This document shows positions 54,135 to 63,006 of a stretch of 64,000 nt of DNA, one piece after another; within the stretch, counting starts at the first letter, position 1; each line of letters begins with the position of its first letter. Made by a program: the position numbers and the translations under genes. The notes beneath the pieces were generated by a model. That model ran no database searches, was not told where the DNA came from, and was given only the letters and a program-made list of their open reading frames with translations. Origin of the DNA: Variovorax sp. S12S4 (GTDB lineage Bacteria; Pseudomonadota; Gammaproteobacteria; Burkholderiales; Burkholderiaceae_C); NCBI RefSeq assembly GCF_023195515.1, contig NZ_JALPKR020000002.1, positions 124,001 to 188,000 on the forward strand, written 5' to 3'.

Positions 54135-55436
54135 CTAGCGACCCATCCACCACTGGAGCGGAACGGTCACGATCTGAGGGAAGAACACCAGCGTGAACAA
54201 CACGACCAGGTGAGCGATGAAGAACGGCATCACGCCCTTGAAGGCGTCGTCCATCGAGATGCGCGCCACGCCGCTCACCACGTTGAGCACCGTACCCACG
54301 GGCGGCGTGATGAGGCCGATGGCGTTGTTCATGATGAACAGCACGCCGAAGTACACCGGATCGATCCCGGCCTTGAGCACCACCGGCATCAGCACGGGCG
54401 TAAGAATCAGCACGGTGGGCGTGAAGTCGAGCGCGGTGCCCACGATGACGATGAGCACCATCATCACGAACATCAGCAAGACCTTGTTGTCCAGGAACGG
54501 CTCGAGCAGCGACACCACTTCGCCCGGGATGTTGGCTACCGTGATGAGCCACGCGCTCACCATCGCGGCCGCCACGAGAAACATCACCACGGCGGTCGTC
54601 TTGCCGGCGGCCAGCGTGAGCCGGTACAGGTCTTTGAACTTGAGCTCGCCGTAGACGAAAAGGCCGACGATCAGCGAATAGACCGCCGCCACCACCGCCG
54701 CTTCGGTCGGAGTGAAGATGCCGAACTTCATGCCGCCGATGATGATGAGGGGCAGCGCCAGCGCCAGGCTGCCCTGCGCCGTGACCTTGAGCCGTTCGCC
54801 CCAGCCCACGCGCGGCGCGGACTTCACGTCCTCCTTCTTGGCGACGATCCACCAGGCGATGCCCACGGCGACGCCCATCAGGATGCCCGGCACGATGCCG
54901 GCCAGAAACAGCTTGGTGATCGACACGTTGCCGGCCACACCGAACACGATGAGACCGATCGACGGCGGAATGACCGGCGCGATGATGCCGCCCGCGGCAA
55001 TCAGGCCGGCCGAGCGATCGAGCCGGTAGCCGGCTGCCTTCATCATGGGAATCAGCAGTGCGGCCAGCGCGGCCGTGTCGGCCACGGCAGAGCCCGACAG
55101 CGACGCCATGATGATGGCCGCCAGCACCGCCACGTAGCCCATGCCGCCCCGGTAGTGACCGACCCACGCCATCGCCAGGTTGACGATGCGCCGGCTCAGT
55201 CCGCCGGCGTTCATGAACTCGCCGGCCAGAAGGAAGAACGGTACGGCGAGCAGCGGAAAGTTGTCGGCGCCGTCGACGAAGCGCTGCGCAATGATCTGGC
55301 TGTCGAACGCCGGCAGGCCACCGGTGTAGGCAAGCCAGCCCATCAGCGATACGCCGCACACCAGCAGCGAATACGAAATTGGAATACCCAGCGCCATTGC
55401 ACCGAGCAGCGACACGATGAAGATGGTGACTGTCAT
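54135..55436 (-). CDS. TRAP transporter large permease DctM
   Basis: Inner-membrane permease of 433 residues, the ion-coupled transport subunit of the TRAP system. About twelve helices begin MTVTIFIVSLLGAMALGIPISYSLL; conserved stretches include FPLLAVPFFLLAGEFMNAGGLSRR, GYVAVLAAIIMASLSGSAVADTAAL and IPPSIGLIVFG. The start overlaps the dctQ stop by four bases, giving coupled synthesis of the two membrane subunits. Confidence 0.93.
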   Translation of the reverse strand: MTVTIFIVSLLGAMALGIPISYSLLVCGVSLMGWLAYTGGLPAFDSQIIAQRFVDGADNFPLLAVPFFLLAGEFMNAGGLSRRIVNLAMAWVGHYRGGMGYVAVLAAIIMASLSGSAVADTAALAALLIPMMKAAGYRLDRSAGLIAAGGIIAPVIPPSIGLIVFGVAGNVSITKLFLAGIVPGILMGVAVGIAWWIVAKKEDVKSAPRVGWGERLKVTAQGSLALALPLIIIGGMKFGIFTPTEAAVVAAVYSLIVGLFVYGELKFKDLYRLTLAAGKTTAVVMFLVAAAMVSAWLITVANIPGEVVSLLEPFLDNKVLLMFVMMVLIVIVGTALDFTPTVLILTPVLMPVVLKAGIDPVYFGVLFIMNNAIGLITPPVGTVLNVVSGVARISMDDAFKGVMPFFIAHLVVLFTLVFFPQIVTVPLQWWMGR

Positions 55437-55978
55437 TGCGCCACCTTGCCGTGTGCGGACACTTCGAGCACTTGCTCTTCGGATTCCATGACCTGAATCA
55501 ACTCCTGCTCCGGGACCCTTCCGCGGAACAGCCGCCACAGCTTTTCGATATTGAAGATGCCCATGACCACGGCAACCACGTAGCCGATGCCGTAGATCCA
55601 GATCATCGAGATGCCGACCACCGGAGATATGTTGGTGACTTGCAGCTCGTGCATTTCATACGTGCCCATGAGGAACAGCACGTTGCAGAACAGCATGAGC
55701 GACTGGCTCATGAAGAAGCAGAACTTCTTGCCGCCCAGCGGCAGCCGCTTGATGAGCGTGTCGACGCCCAGGTGCGCGCCTTCGCGCATTGCCACCATGG
55801 CACCGATGTAGGTGAGCCAGATGAAGCAGTAGCGCGACATCTCGTCGGACACAGAGATGCCCGAGTTGAAGCCGTAGCGAAGCACCACGTTGCCGAACAC
55901 CATGACGACCATGGCCACCATGCACACCACTACCAGGAATTCCAGCACACGGAAAAATCCATCGATCACCCTATTCAT
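55433..55978 (-). CDS. TRAP transporter small permease DctQ
   Basis: Four-helix membrane subunit of 181 residues that complexes with DctM. Helices are FLVVVCMVAMVVMVFGNVVLRY, SRYCFIWLTYIGAMVAMR, FCFFMSQSLMLFCNVLFLMG and ISMIWIYGIGYVVAVVMGIF; SVSDEMSRYCFIWL is the family signature. First transport gene after the FadR-type regulator on the minus strand. Confidence 0.92.
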   Translation of the reverse strand: MNRVIDGFFRVLEFLVVVCMVAMVVMVFGNVVLRYGFNSGISVSDEMSRYCFIWLTYIGAMVAMREGAHLGVDTLIKRLPLGGKKFCFFMSQSLMLFCNVLFLMGTYEMHELQVTNISPVVGISMIWIYGIGYVVAVVMGIFNIEKLWRLFRGRVPEQELIQVMESEEQVLEVSAHGKVAQ

Positions 55979-56026
55979 GAGTCCATCTCCTTTTTGCTTC
56001 TGCTGTTGTTATGAATCTTTTGCTCG

Positions 56027-56776
56027 CTAGAGCGGAAACGCCTTGAGCCTGGTGGCCGGACGGCTGATGCGCGGGAGCTTCTTGCGCGAGGCGAGCACCT
56101 GCTCGATGTCGTGGCGCGCACCGTCGATCAGCACCAGCACGGCTTTTTCGGCGCGTGCGGAGTCTCGCGCAATCACGGCGTCGAGCACCGCGCGATGCAG
56201 CGGCAGCGAACTGGCGGGCCCGTTCTTGCGGCTGGTCGATATTTCGAAGCTCGTGCGCAGCAGCGCCCCCAGCGCGCGGCTCATCTGCACCAGCATGCGG
56301 TTGTGGCTGGAGCGGATGAGCCCTTGATGAAAACGCAGGTCGGGCGTGATGTAGTCGCCGCCGAACTCGATGGCGCGCTTCATGCCCGCGTAGGCTTCCT
56401 CCATGTCGGCGATGTCTTCGGCCGTGGCGCGCAGAGCGGCCAGCCCCACGGCGGCGGGCTCGACCACGCGGCGCAGGTCCTGCAGGTCGCGCAAAAACTC
56501 GGCCGACAGGCCCGCCTCGGTCTGCCAGACGATCACGTCGGCATCGAACCAGTTCCACTGGTCCGCCGGCTGCACACGCGTGCCGACCTTGGGCCCGCTG
56601 GTGACAAGCCCCTTGGCAATCAGCGACTTGATCGATTCGCGAATCACGGTGCGGCTGACGCCGAGCTCCTCGCACAGAAGAGGTTCCGGCGGAATGGACG
56701 CGCCAGGCGCATAGCGGCCAGCGACGATGTCGCTTCCGATGCGGTCGACGGTATTGCCGTGAACGTTCTTGATCAT
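56027..56776 (-). CDS. FadR-subfamily GntR regulator of the sugar-acid cluster
   Basis: Regulator of 249 residues. The winged helix (IGSDIVAGRYAPGASIPPEPLLCEELGVSRTVIRESI) precedes an FCD domain with the metal-binding His/Asp set (PDLRFHQGLIRSSHNRMLVQ; PLHRAVLDAVIARD). It resembles DgoR-type repressors of galactonate genes. Its position at the divergent junction between the TRAP operon and the catabolic operon, next to a perfect palindrome at 56896-56905, suggests it represses both until a sugar acid or its product is present. Confidence 0.9.
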   Translation of the reverse strand: MIKNVHGNTVDRIGSDIVAGRYAPGASIPPEPLLCEELGVSRTVIRESIKSLIAKGLVTSGPKVGTRVQPADQWNWFDADVIVWQTEAGLSAEFLRDLQDLRRVVEPAAVGLAALRATAEDIADMEEAYAGMKRAIEFGGDYITPDLRFHQGLIRSSHNRMLVQMSRALGALLRTSFEISTSRKNGPASSLPLHRAVLDAVIARDSARAEKAVLVLIDGARHDIEQVLASRKKLPRISRPATRLKAFPL

Positions 56777-56895
56777 GCGTGCCTGTTGTTTGTCTTTGTT
56801 GGGTTTTCTTGCTCTTGCTTCTTGGCGTTAATGACCGGCCGCGCACACCGCCAGCCACTCGAAAACCCTGAACGCCGTGACAGCGTCTCACGCTT

Positions 56896-56905
56896 ATCAT
56901 ATGAT
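56896..56905. promoter_or_regulatory. Palindromic operator of the sugar-acid cluster
   Basis: ATCATATGAT is a perfect ten-base palindrome, set in the wider near-symmetric TTATCATATGATGA, 70 bases ahead of the dehydratase and 120 bases ahead of the regulator gene. FCD-type GntR proteins bind short palindromes of this size; it is the only such element seen in the 199-base junction. Confidence 0.55.
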
Positions 56906-56975
56906 GATTGAAAACGCATTTCGGCAGGAAAAACCCTGACCTGCCGGCACACTTCCAGTTACCCGGAGACAAGCG

Positions 56976-58715
56976 ATGACCACCCCGCCGAAGAAGAAAA
57001 ATCCCGAAGACCTGCGCAGCCAGCAATGGTTCGGCCGCAATGACCGCGACGGCTTCATCTATCGAAGCTGGATGAAGGGCAAGGGTGTGCCGCACGACCA
57101 GTTCGACGGGCGTCCGGTCATCGGCATTTGCAACACCTTCAGCGAACTCACGCCCTGCAATTCGCACTTCCGTACGCTTGCCGAGCAAGTGAAGATCGGC
57201 GTGTACGAGGCAGGCGGTTTTCCCGTCGAGTTTCCGGTCATGTCGCTCGGCGAAACGCTGCTGCGCCCCACGGCCATGCTGTACCGCAACCTTGCGAGCA
57301 TGGACGTGGAAGAAAGCATTCGCGGCAACCCGCTCGACGGCGTGGTGCTGCTCATGGGCTGCGACAAGACCACGCCCGCGCTCATGATGGGCGCGGCCAG
57401 CGTCGACCTGCCGACCATCGGTGTCTCGGGCGGCCCCATGCTCTCGGGCAAATGGCGCGGCCAGGAACTGGGCTCGGGCACCGGCGTGTGGCAAATGAGC
57501 GAGCAGGTGCGCGCCGGCACGCTCAAGCTCAAAGACTTCTTCGAAGCCGAGAGCTGCATGCACCGCAGCCACGGCCACTGCATGACCATGGGCACCGCAA
57601 GCACCATGGCCTGCATGGTCGAATCGCTCGGCATCGGCCTGCCGGGCAATGCGGCGTATCCGGCGGTCGACGGCCGCCGCAACGTGCTGGCGCGCATGGC
57701 CGGCCGCCGCATCGTCGACATGGTCCATGAAGACCTCAACATGTCGAAGATCCTCACGCGCCAGGCCATCGAAAACGCCATCAAGGTCAATGCGGCCATC
57801 GGCGGCTCGACCAACCTGGTGATTCACCTGCTGGCCATTGCGGGCCGCATCGGCGTCGATCTTTCGCTCGACGACTTCGACCGGCTGGCTTCCGAGTTGC
57901 CCTGCCTGGTCGACCTGCAGCCCTCGGGCCGCTTCCTGATGGAAGACTTCTGCTACGCGGGCGGCCTGCCGGTGGTCATCAAGGAGATTGCGGAGCACCT
58001 GCACAAGGACGCCATCACCGCCAACGGCCAGACGCTGTGGGACAACGTGAAGGACGCCGAAAACTACAACCCGCAGGTGATCCGTCCGCTGGCAGAGCCC
58101 TTCAAGGACAAGGCCGGCATCTGCGTGCTGCGCGGCAACCTCGCGCCCAACGGCGCCATCATCAAGCCGAGCGCCGCCACGCCCGAACTGCTGGTGCACA
58201 AGGGCCGCGCGGTGGTGTTCGAAAACGCCGACGACCTGCACAAGCGCATCGACGACGAGAACCTGGACATCGACGAGCACTGCGTCATGGTGCTGAAGAA
58301 TTGCGGTCCGCGCGGCTATCCCGGCATGGCGGAGTCGGGCAACATGCCGCTGCCGCCGAAGGTGCTGCGCAAGGGCATTACCGACATGGTCCGCATCAGC
58401 GATGCGCGCATGAGCGGCACGGCCTACGGCACGGTGGTTCTGCACACGTCGCCCGAAGCCGCCGCGGGCGGCCCGCTCGCGCTGGTGCAGGACGGTGACA
58501 TCGTCGAGCTCGACGTGCCCAACCGCAAGCTGCACCTGCACGTGAGCGACGAAGAACTGGCCAAGCGGCTCGAAAAATGGGTCGCGCCCAAGGCGCCGCT
58601 CGATTCGGGCTACTGGAAGCTCTATGTCGACACGGTGCTGCAGGCCGACCAGGGGGCCGACCTGGCCTTCCTGCGCGGCCGCCGCGGAAGCTTTGTGCCG
58701 CGCGACAATCACTAG
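56976..58715 (+). CDS. IlvD/EDD-family sugar-acid dehydratase
   Basis: Iron-sulfur dehydratase of 579 residues that removes water from an aldonic acid. Cluster cysteines C61, C129 and C202 (LTPCNSHF, LLMGCDKTTP, HGHCMTMG) have the spacing I recall for the [2Fe-2S] L-arabinonate dehydratase of Rhizobium, and the total length is the same. Substrates in this subgroup include L-arabinonate, D-fuconate and D-galactonate; the DgoK and KDPGal aldolase neighbours favour D-galactonate (inference). A GGAG site precedes the ATG. First gene of the plus-strand operon. Confidence 0.9.
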   Translation: MTTPPKKKNPEDLRSQQWFGRNDRDGFIYRSWMKGKGVPHDQFDGRPVIGICNTFSELTPCNSHFRTLAEQVKIGVYEAGGFPVEFPVMSLGETLLRPTAMLYRNLASMDVEESIRGNPLDGVVLLMGCDKTTPALMMGAASVDLPTIGVSGGPMLSGKWRGQELGSGTGVWQMSEQVRAGTLKLKDFFEAESCMHRSHGHCMTMGTASTMACMVESLGIGLPGNAAYPAVDGRRNVLARMAGRRIVDMVHEDLNMSKILTRQAIENAIKVNAAIGGSTNLVIHLLAIAGRIGVDLSLDDFDRLASELPCLVDLQPSGRFLMEDFCYAGGLPVVIKEIAEHLHKDAITANGQTLWDNVKDAENYNPQVIRPLAEPFKDKAGICVLRGNLAPNGAIIKPSAATPELLVHKGRAVVFENADDLHKRIDDENLDIDEHCVMVLKNCGPRGYPGMAESGNMPLPPKVLRKGITDMVRISDARMSGTAYGTVVLHTSPEAAAGGPLALVQDGDIVELDVPNRKLHLHVSDEELAKRLEKWVAPKAPLDSGYWKLYVDTVLQADQGADLAFLRGRRGSFVPRDNH

Positions 58716-58716
58716 G

Positions 58717-59625
58717 ATGACAAGACTGGTAGCCATCGACTGGGGCACGAGTTCCCTGCGCGGCGCATTGCTCGACGCGGGTGGCAAGGTGCTCGAAGAG
58801 CGGAGCGACACGCGCGGCATTCTCAAGGTGCCCGCGGGCGGCTTTCCTGCGGTGTTCGATGAGCTGTTCGGCGACTGGATGCAGCCAGAAGGCACACGCT
58901 GCCTGATCTCCGGCATGGCCGGCAGCAAGCAGGGCTGGGTCGAGGCGCCGTATTGCGCCTGCCCCGCAGGCCGCGTCGAAGTGGGCCGCAAGATCATCGA
59001 CATCGATGCGCGGCCGGGTTCGCGCATTGCCATCGTGCCGGGCCTCAGCGACGAGCACGACGGCGTTCCCGATGTCATGCGCGGCGAAGAAGTGCAGATC
59101 TTCGGCGCCATGGCATTGATGGATGTCGACAAAGGCGTCTTCGTTCTGCCGGGAACCCACAACAAGTGGGCCACGGTCAAGAAGGGCCGCGTCACGGGCT
59201 TTCGCACCTTCATGACCGGCGAGTTCTATGCGCTGCTGAGCCAGCATTCGATTCTTGCGCGCACGCTTGCCGTCGATGCACCGCTCGACGAAGCCGCTTT
59301 TGTGCAAGGCGTTACCCGCGCCGACAACGGCCAGGGCTTGCTGCACAACGCTTTCGGCGCACGCACGCTGGCGCTGTTCGAACGCATGCCCACGCAGGAG
59401 CTTGCGAGCTATCTCTCGGGCCTGTTGATCGGCGAAGAGCTGCGCACGCAATCGCTGCATGCCTTCGGCGAAGTGGTGCTGATCGGCTCCCCTGCGCTGA
59501 CGCAGCGCTACACGCTCGCGCTGAGCGCCACCGGCACCGCCACCCGCACGCTCGGCGCCGAAGCCACCTGGGCCGGGCTGCACGCGCTGTCCGGTTTTCT
59601 CGACGCAGACAGAACACCCTCATGA
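58717..59625 (+). CDS. dgoK: 2-dehydro-3-deoxygalactonokinase
   Basis: Sugar-acid kinase of 302 residues that phosphorylates 2-keto-3-deoxygalactonate at C6. The family start is RLVAIDWGTSSLRGALLD (ATP/phosphate loop), with RGEEVQIFGA, VLPGTHNKWATVKKGRV and FRTFMTGEFYALL as diagnostic DgoK stretches. It begins one base after the dehydratase stop and its own stop overlaps the aldolase start (ATGA), so the three are tightly coupled. Confidence 0.93.
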   Translation: MTRLVAIDWGTSSLRGALLDAGGKVLEERSDTRGILKVPAGGFPAVFDELFGDWMQPEGTRCLISGMAGSKQGWVEAPYCACPAGRVEVGRKIIDIDARPGSRIAIVPGLSDEHDGVPDVMRGEEVQIFGAMALMDVDKGVFVLPGTHNKWATVKKGRVTGFRTFMTGEFYALLSQHSILARTLAVDAPLDEAAFVQGVTRADNGQGLLHNAFGARTLALFERMPTQELASYLSGLLIGEELRTQSLHAFGEVVLIGSPALTQRYTLALSATGTATRTLGAEATWAGLHALSGFLDADRTPS

Positions 59626-60263
59626 CGACTCCCCAAGAAAAATTCGACGCCGCGATGCGCGAGCTGCCGCTGGTCGCCATCCTGCGCGGGCTCACGCCGC
59701 CCGAGGCCGCCGATGTGGGCGACGCGATCGTCGAATCGGGCTTCCGGCTGCTCGAAGTGCCGCTCAATTCGCCCAAGCCCTACGCCAGCATCACGCTGAT
59801 GCGCACGCGCTTTCCGCAAGCGCTCGTGGGCGCCGGCACGGTGCTCGATGCGCAGCAGGTGCGCTATGTGCATTCGGCCGGCGGCGAGCTCATCGTCTCT
59901 CCCAACTTCAACGCCGAAGTCATCGCCGAAGCGGTGCGGCTCGGCATGGTCTGCCTGCCCGGCGTGATGACGCCGACCGAAGCCTTCGGCGCACTGGCGG
60001 CGGGCGCGACCGGGCTCAAGCTCTTTCCGGCCGAACTGGCTTCGCCCGCGGTGGTGAAGGCATTGCTCGCCGTGTTGCCCACCGGCACGCCGCTGATGCC
60101 CGTGGGCGGCATCACGCCAGCCAACATGGCCGAGTGGCGCGCGGCTGGCGCGTCCGGCTTCGGCATCGGATCGGCGTTGTACAAGCCGGGCAAGCAAGCC
60201 TCGGAGGTGCGCGCCGATGCTCAGAGGTTCGTTGCGGCCTATGCGGGTGCAATCCACGCCTGA
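59622..60263 (+). CDS. dgoA: 2-dehydro-3-deoxy-6-phosphogalactonate aldolase
   Basis: Class I aldolase of 213 residues that cleaves KDPGal to pyruvate and glyceraldehyde-3-phosphate. The Schiff-base Lys is K133 in TGLKLFPAE and the acid/base Glu is E45 in LLEVPLNSP; VAILRGLTPPEA at the start is typical. Length and sequence agree with DgoA rather than Eda. Coupled to dgoK by a four-base overlap. Together they complete the De Ley-Doudoroff route. Confidence 0.93.
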   Translation: MTTPQEKFDAAMRELPLVAILRGLTPPEAADVGDAIVESGFRLLEVPLNSPKPYASITLMRTRFPQALVGAGTVLDAQQVRYVHSAGGELIVSPNFNAEVIAEAVRLGMVCLPGVMTPTEAFGALAAGATGLKLFPAELASPAVVKALLAVLPTGTPLMPVGGITPANMAEWRAAGASGFGIGSALYKPGKQASEVRADAQRFVAAYAGAIHA

Positions 60264-60303
60264 AGCACTTTTTTCTTTCAACCACATCCACGAGGCCCCG
60301 TCG

Positions 60304-61041
60304 ATGTCCGCAGATTCAGACTACGCCAGCCCCGCCGTGCGCAAGTTGCGCGAAGACCTTGCGCTCGCATTGCGCGCAGCCGCACACCACGGCCTGTCCG
60401 AAGGGGTCTGCAACCATTTCAGCGTGATGCTCCCGGGCGCGCAAGACCGCTACCTGATCAACCCTCGCGGCCTGCACTGGAGCGAGATCGGGCCCGACGA
60501 CATCGTTCTGATCGACGTGCACGGCGAGGTGCTTGCCGGCCGCCACCGGGTGGAACCGACCGCCCTCTTCATCCACGGCGCGGTGCACCGCATTACCGGC
60601 CACGCCGTCGTGCTGCACTGCCACATGCCCTACGCGACCGCGCTCACGCTCACGGTCGATCGCGCGCTCGATCCCACGCTGAGCCAGAACGCCATGCGCT
60701 ACATGAACCGCATCGCGATCGACGCGGTGTACAACGGGCTCGCGCTCGACGATGCCGAGGGCGAGCGCATCGCACGCGCCATGGTGGGAAAAGACGTGGC
60801 CTTTCTCGCGAACCACGGCGTCGTCGTGGCGGGCGCCACCATTGCGCACGCTTACGACGATCTCTACTATCTCGAACGCGCAAGCCTGCACCAGGTGATT
60901 GCGCAATCGACCGGTCGCCCGCTGGTTCCTGTCGACCCCGAGATGGCCGCCCACGCAGCCGCGCAAATCCAGGGCGAACGCGAGCAGTCCGACCTGTTCT
61001 TCGAAGCGCTCCGGCGCATGCTGCCTCCGCCACACGGCTGA
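60304..61041 (+). CDS. Class II aldolase/adducin family protein
   Basis: Zinc-dependent aldolase-like protein of 245 residues. Likely metal ligands are H105 and H107 (VVLHCHMPYATAL) and the His of FLANHGVVVAG; the N-terminal SEGVCNHFSVMLPG is the substrate-loop signature. Fourth gene of the sugar-acid operon, 40 bases after dgoA. It is not part of the standard galactonate route, so it may act on a second sugar acid or its aldehyde product. Start at 60304 follows CGAGGCCCC; the frame upstream is not conserved. Confidence 0.85.
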   Translation: MSADSDYASPAVRKLREDLALALRAAAHHGLSEGVCNHFSVMLPGAQDRYLINPRGLHWSEIGPDDIVLIDVHGEVLAGRHRVEPTALFIHGAVHRITGHAVVLHCHMPYATALTLTVDRALDPTLSQNAMRYMNRIAIDAVYNGLALDDAEGERIARAMVGKDVAFLANHGVVVAGATIAHAYDDLYYLERASLHQVIAQSTGRPLVPVDPEMAAHAAAQIQGEREQSDLFFEALRRMLPPPHG

Positions 61042-61199
61042 CGTCCGTTCGGCCGGTTCCGGCCACGGCACAGGGCGCCTAGGATGGCGGAACGGCTGCG
61101 CAGCGGCTTACAGCTCTTTATCGGATTTCGCTCCAGCCTTACAAAGCGTTCACATGGAGCCACGACGATAGGGCTTCCAACCACTCCATTGGAGTTGCC

Positions 61200-61526
61200 A
61201 TGAAAAAGCTCATCTTTGCAATCAGCGCCGCTGCCCTGCTCTCGCTGACCGCCCTCAGCGCTCCGGCCCAAGCCCAGACCGGCGGCCGCTTCATTCAGGC
61301 CCAGGTGTATGTCGTGCCCGCGCCGCCGCCGCCGCGCCATCACTACTATGCTCCGCCGCCTCCGCGCCACCACTACTACGGCCCGGGCTACCACCGCGGC
61401 CACGACCGCTACGAGCACCGCCGGCATCGCCATTGGGAAGAGCGCCGCTACGGCCGCAGGGACTACGACGGCGACGGCGTTCCCAACCGCTACGACCGCC
61501 GGCCCGAGAACCCCTACCGCTATTGA
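61200..61526 (+). CDS. Small secreted Pro/His/Tyr-rich protein
   Basis: Exported protein of 108 residues: signal peptide MKKLIFAISAAALLSLTAL ... AQAQ, a repeat-like region (APPPPRHHYYAPPPPRHHYY), a His/Arg-rich stretch, and a C-terminal DYDGDGVPNRYDRRPENP that matches the thrombospondin-type-3/EF-loop calcium motif. It could bind metal in the envelope. GGAG lies before the ATG. Its upstream region has TTACA-type repeats but no clear promoter assignment. Function unknown. Confidence 0.8.
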   Translation: MKKLIFAISAAALLSLTALSAPAQAQTGGRFIQAQVYVVPAPPPPRHHYYAPPPPRHHYYGPGYHRGHDRYEHRRHRHWEERRYGRRDYDGDGVPNRYDRRPENPYRY

Positions 61527-61562
61527 TTTCGCGGGCCGGGCCTTGCCTGGGCCCGAGCCGGC

Positions 61563-62972
61563 TCAGGCTTGTGCCGCCACGCGCCGCAGCAGGTTTGCGG
61601 GCGAGCGCGGCCAGCCGACGCGGCCGAACCACGCGCCGCCTGCAATTGCCGACGCGATGACGATGCCGTACACCACCAGCGCCACGCCTTGCGCGGCGAA
61701 CACGCCGGTCAGCCCGCCGCCCCAGCGCAACGCCAGCCAGCCGCCGATGCCGGCCACGGCCAGCCGCGCGATGTTGCCGAGCACGGGCCACAGCAGGCGA
61801 CCTGCTCCCTGCGAAGCAAAGTACAGCACCAGGCCCACACCGAAGAAGCCGTAGAGCGGCCCCACCACGCGCAAGTAGTGCGCGCCGGTTTCGAGCATGG
61901 CGGGGTCATTGCCGAACAGCAGCAGCCAGGGGCGCGGAAACAGCGCCGCGGCTAAGCCGATGGTTTCGGTCAGCGCAAAAGCCAGCGCGGCACCGGCCCA
62001 TGTGGCGCGCAGCGCGCGTTCGCGCTGGCCGGCGCCCATGCAGGTGCCCACCATCGCGACCAGAGGCGCGCCAAGTCCGAACACCAGCGGCACCAGCAAA
62101 TATTCGAGCCGCGATGCGGTTCCGTAGCCCGCCAGTGCGCCTGAACCGAAATGGCCGGTCAGTGCAGTGGCAATGCCGATCGACAGGTTGGTTGCCACCG
62201 TGGACACCGCACCCACCAGCCCGATGCCCAGGATGTTGCGGAACAGCGGCCAGCGCAGCTTCAGCGCGGCGAGCGTCGGGCGCAGCAAGCTGCGCGGCGA
62301 GCGCAGGTACACGATGAGCGCCGCCGAGCCCAGCAGGTAGTACAGCAGCAGCGCCATCGCGCCGCCCGCAATGCCCATGCCCGGCAGCGGACCCCAGCCG
62401 AAGATCAGCAACGGCGATGCGGGAATGAGGAACACCACGCCCGCCACCGTTACGTTCGCCGGCACCGCCATGTTGCCGGTGCCGCGGATGATGGCCGACA
62501 GCGAGTTGAAGAGCCACACCAGCACCGCGCCCGCGAACACCCAGTTCGAGTACGTCAGCGCCGCCTCGAGCGCGGCACCGGTGCCGCCCATGATTCCGTA
62601 CAGCCAGCGCCCGCCGGCCAGCAGCGCGAGCGAGAAGAGCAAGCCGAAGCCGATGGCAATGACTACCGCGTGCCACACCAGCGCGTCGGCATCATCGCGG
62701 CGGCGCGCTCCCAGCGCGCGTGCAATGGACGAGGCAATGCCGCCGCCCATGGCGCCGCTCGACGTCATCTGCATCAGCATGACGATGGGAAACACCAGCG
62801 CCATGCCCGCGAGCGCATCGGTGCCCAGCTTGCCGACGAAGTAGGTTTCGATGAGCCCGACGGAAGCCTGCGCCACCATCACGAGCACATTGGGCGCGGC
62901 CAGGCGCAGGAGCGTCGGCACGATGGGCGCTTCGAGCAGCCGCCGCGTGCGCGGATCGAGTTCCTGGTTCAT
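61563..62972 (-). CDS. MATE-family efflux transporter
   Basis: Twelve-helix exporter of 469 residues of the multidrug and toxin extrusion family, driven by Na+ or H+. Characteristic segments are LRLAAPNVLVMVAQASVGLIETYFVGKLGTDALAGMAL at the first helices, with the repeat-like NLSIGIATALTGHFGSGALAGYGTASRLEYLL in the second half. It follows an MFS gene on the same strand after 34 bases and is probably co-transcribed with it. Confidence 0.9.
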   Translation of the reverse strand: MNQELDPRTRRLLEAPIVPTLLRLAAPNVLVMVAQASVGLIETYFVGKLGTDALAGMALVFPIVMLMQMTSSGAMGGGIASSIARALGARRRDDADALVWHAVVIAIGFGLLFSLALLAGGRWLYGIMGGTGAALEAALTYSNWVFAGAVLVWLFNSLSAIIRGTGNMAVPANVTVAGVVFLIPASPLLIFGWGPLPGMGIAGGAMALLLYYLLGSAALIVYLRSPRSLLRPTLAALKLRWPLFRNILGIGLVGAVSTVATNLSIGIATALTGHFGSGALAGYGTASRLEYLLVPLVFGLGAPLVAMVGTCMGAGQRERALRATWAGAALAFALTETIGLAAALFPRPWLLLFGNDPAMLETGAHYLRVVGPLYGFFGVGLVLYFASQGAGRLLWPVLGNIARLAVAGIGGWLALRWGGGLTGVFAAQGVALVVYGIVIASAIAGGAWFGRVGWPRSPANLLRRVAAQA

Positions 62973-63006
62973 TCATCGACCCCTGTGCCTTGCACGCGGT
63001 GCGCAC

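Noticed and set aside
53077..55359. Single 760-codon protein ending in DctP
   Set aside because: The first 420 codons are an out-of-frame reading of dctM; the true DctP start with signal peptide is at 54087.
54210..55496. Plus-strand open frame of 428 codons across dctM
   Set aside because: Composition is His/Arg/Asp-rich without hydrophobic or domain pattern; the opposite strand encodes a clear TRAP permease.
55971..59213. Very long minus-strand open frame of about 1080 codons
   Set aside because: It runs antisense through the IlvD/EDD dehydratase and regulator region, lacks domain-like sequence and is a by-product of high GC at third positions.
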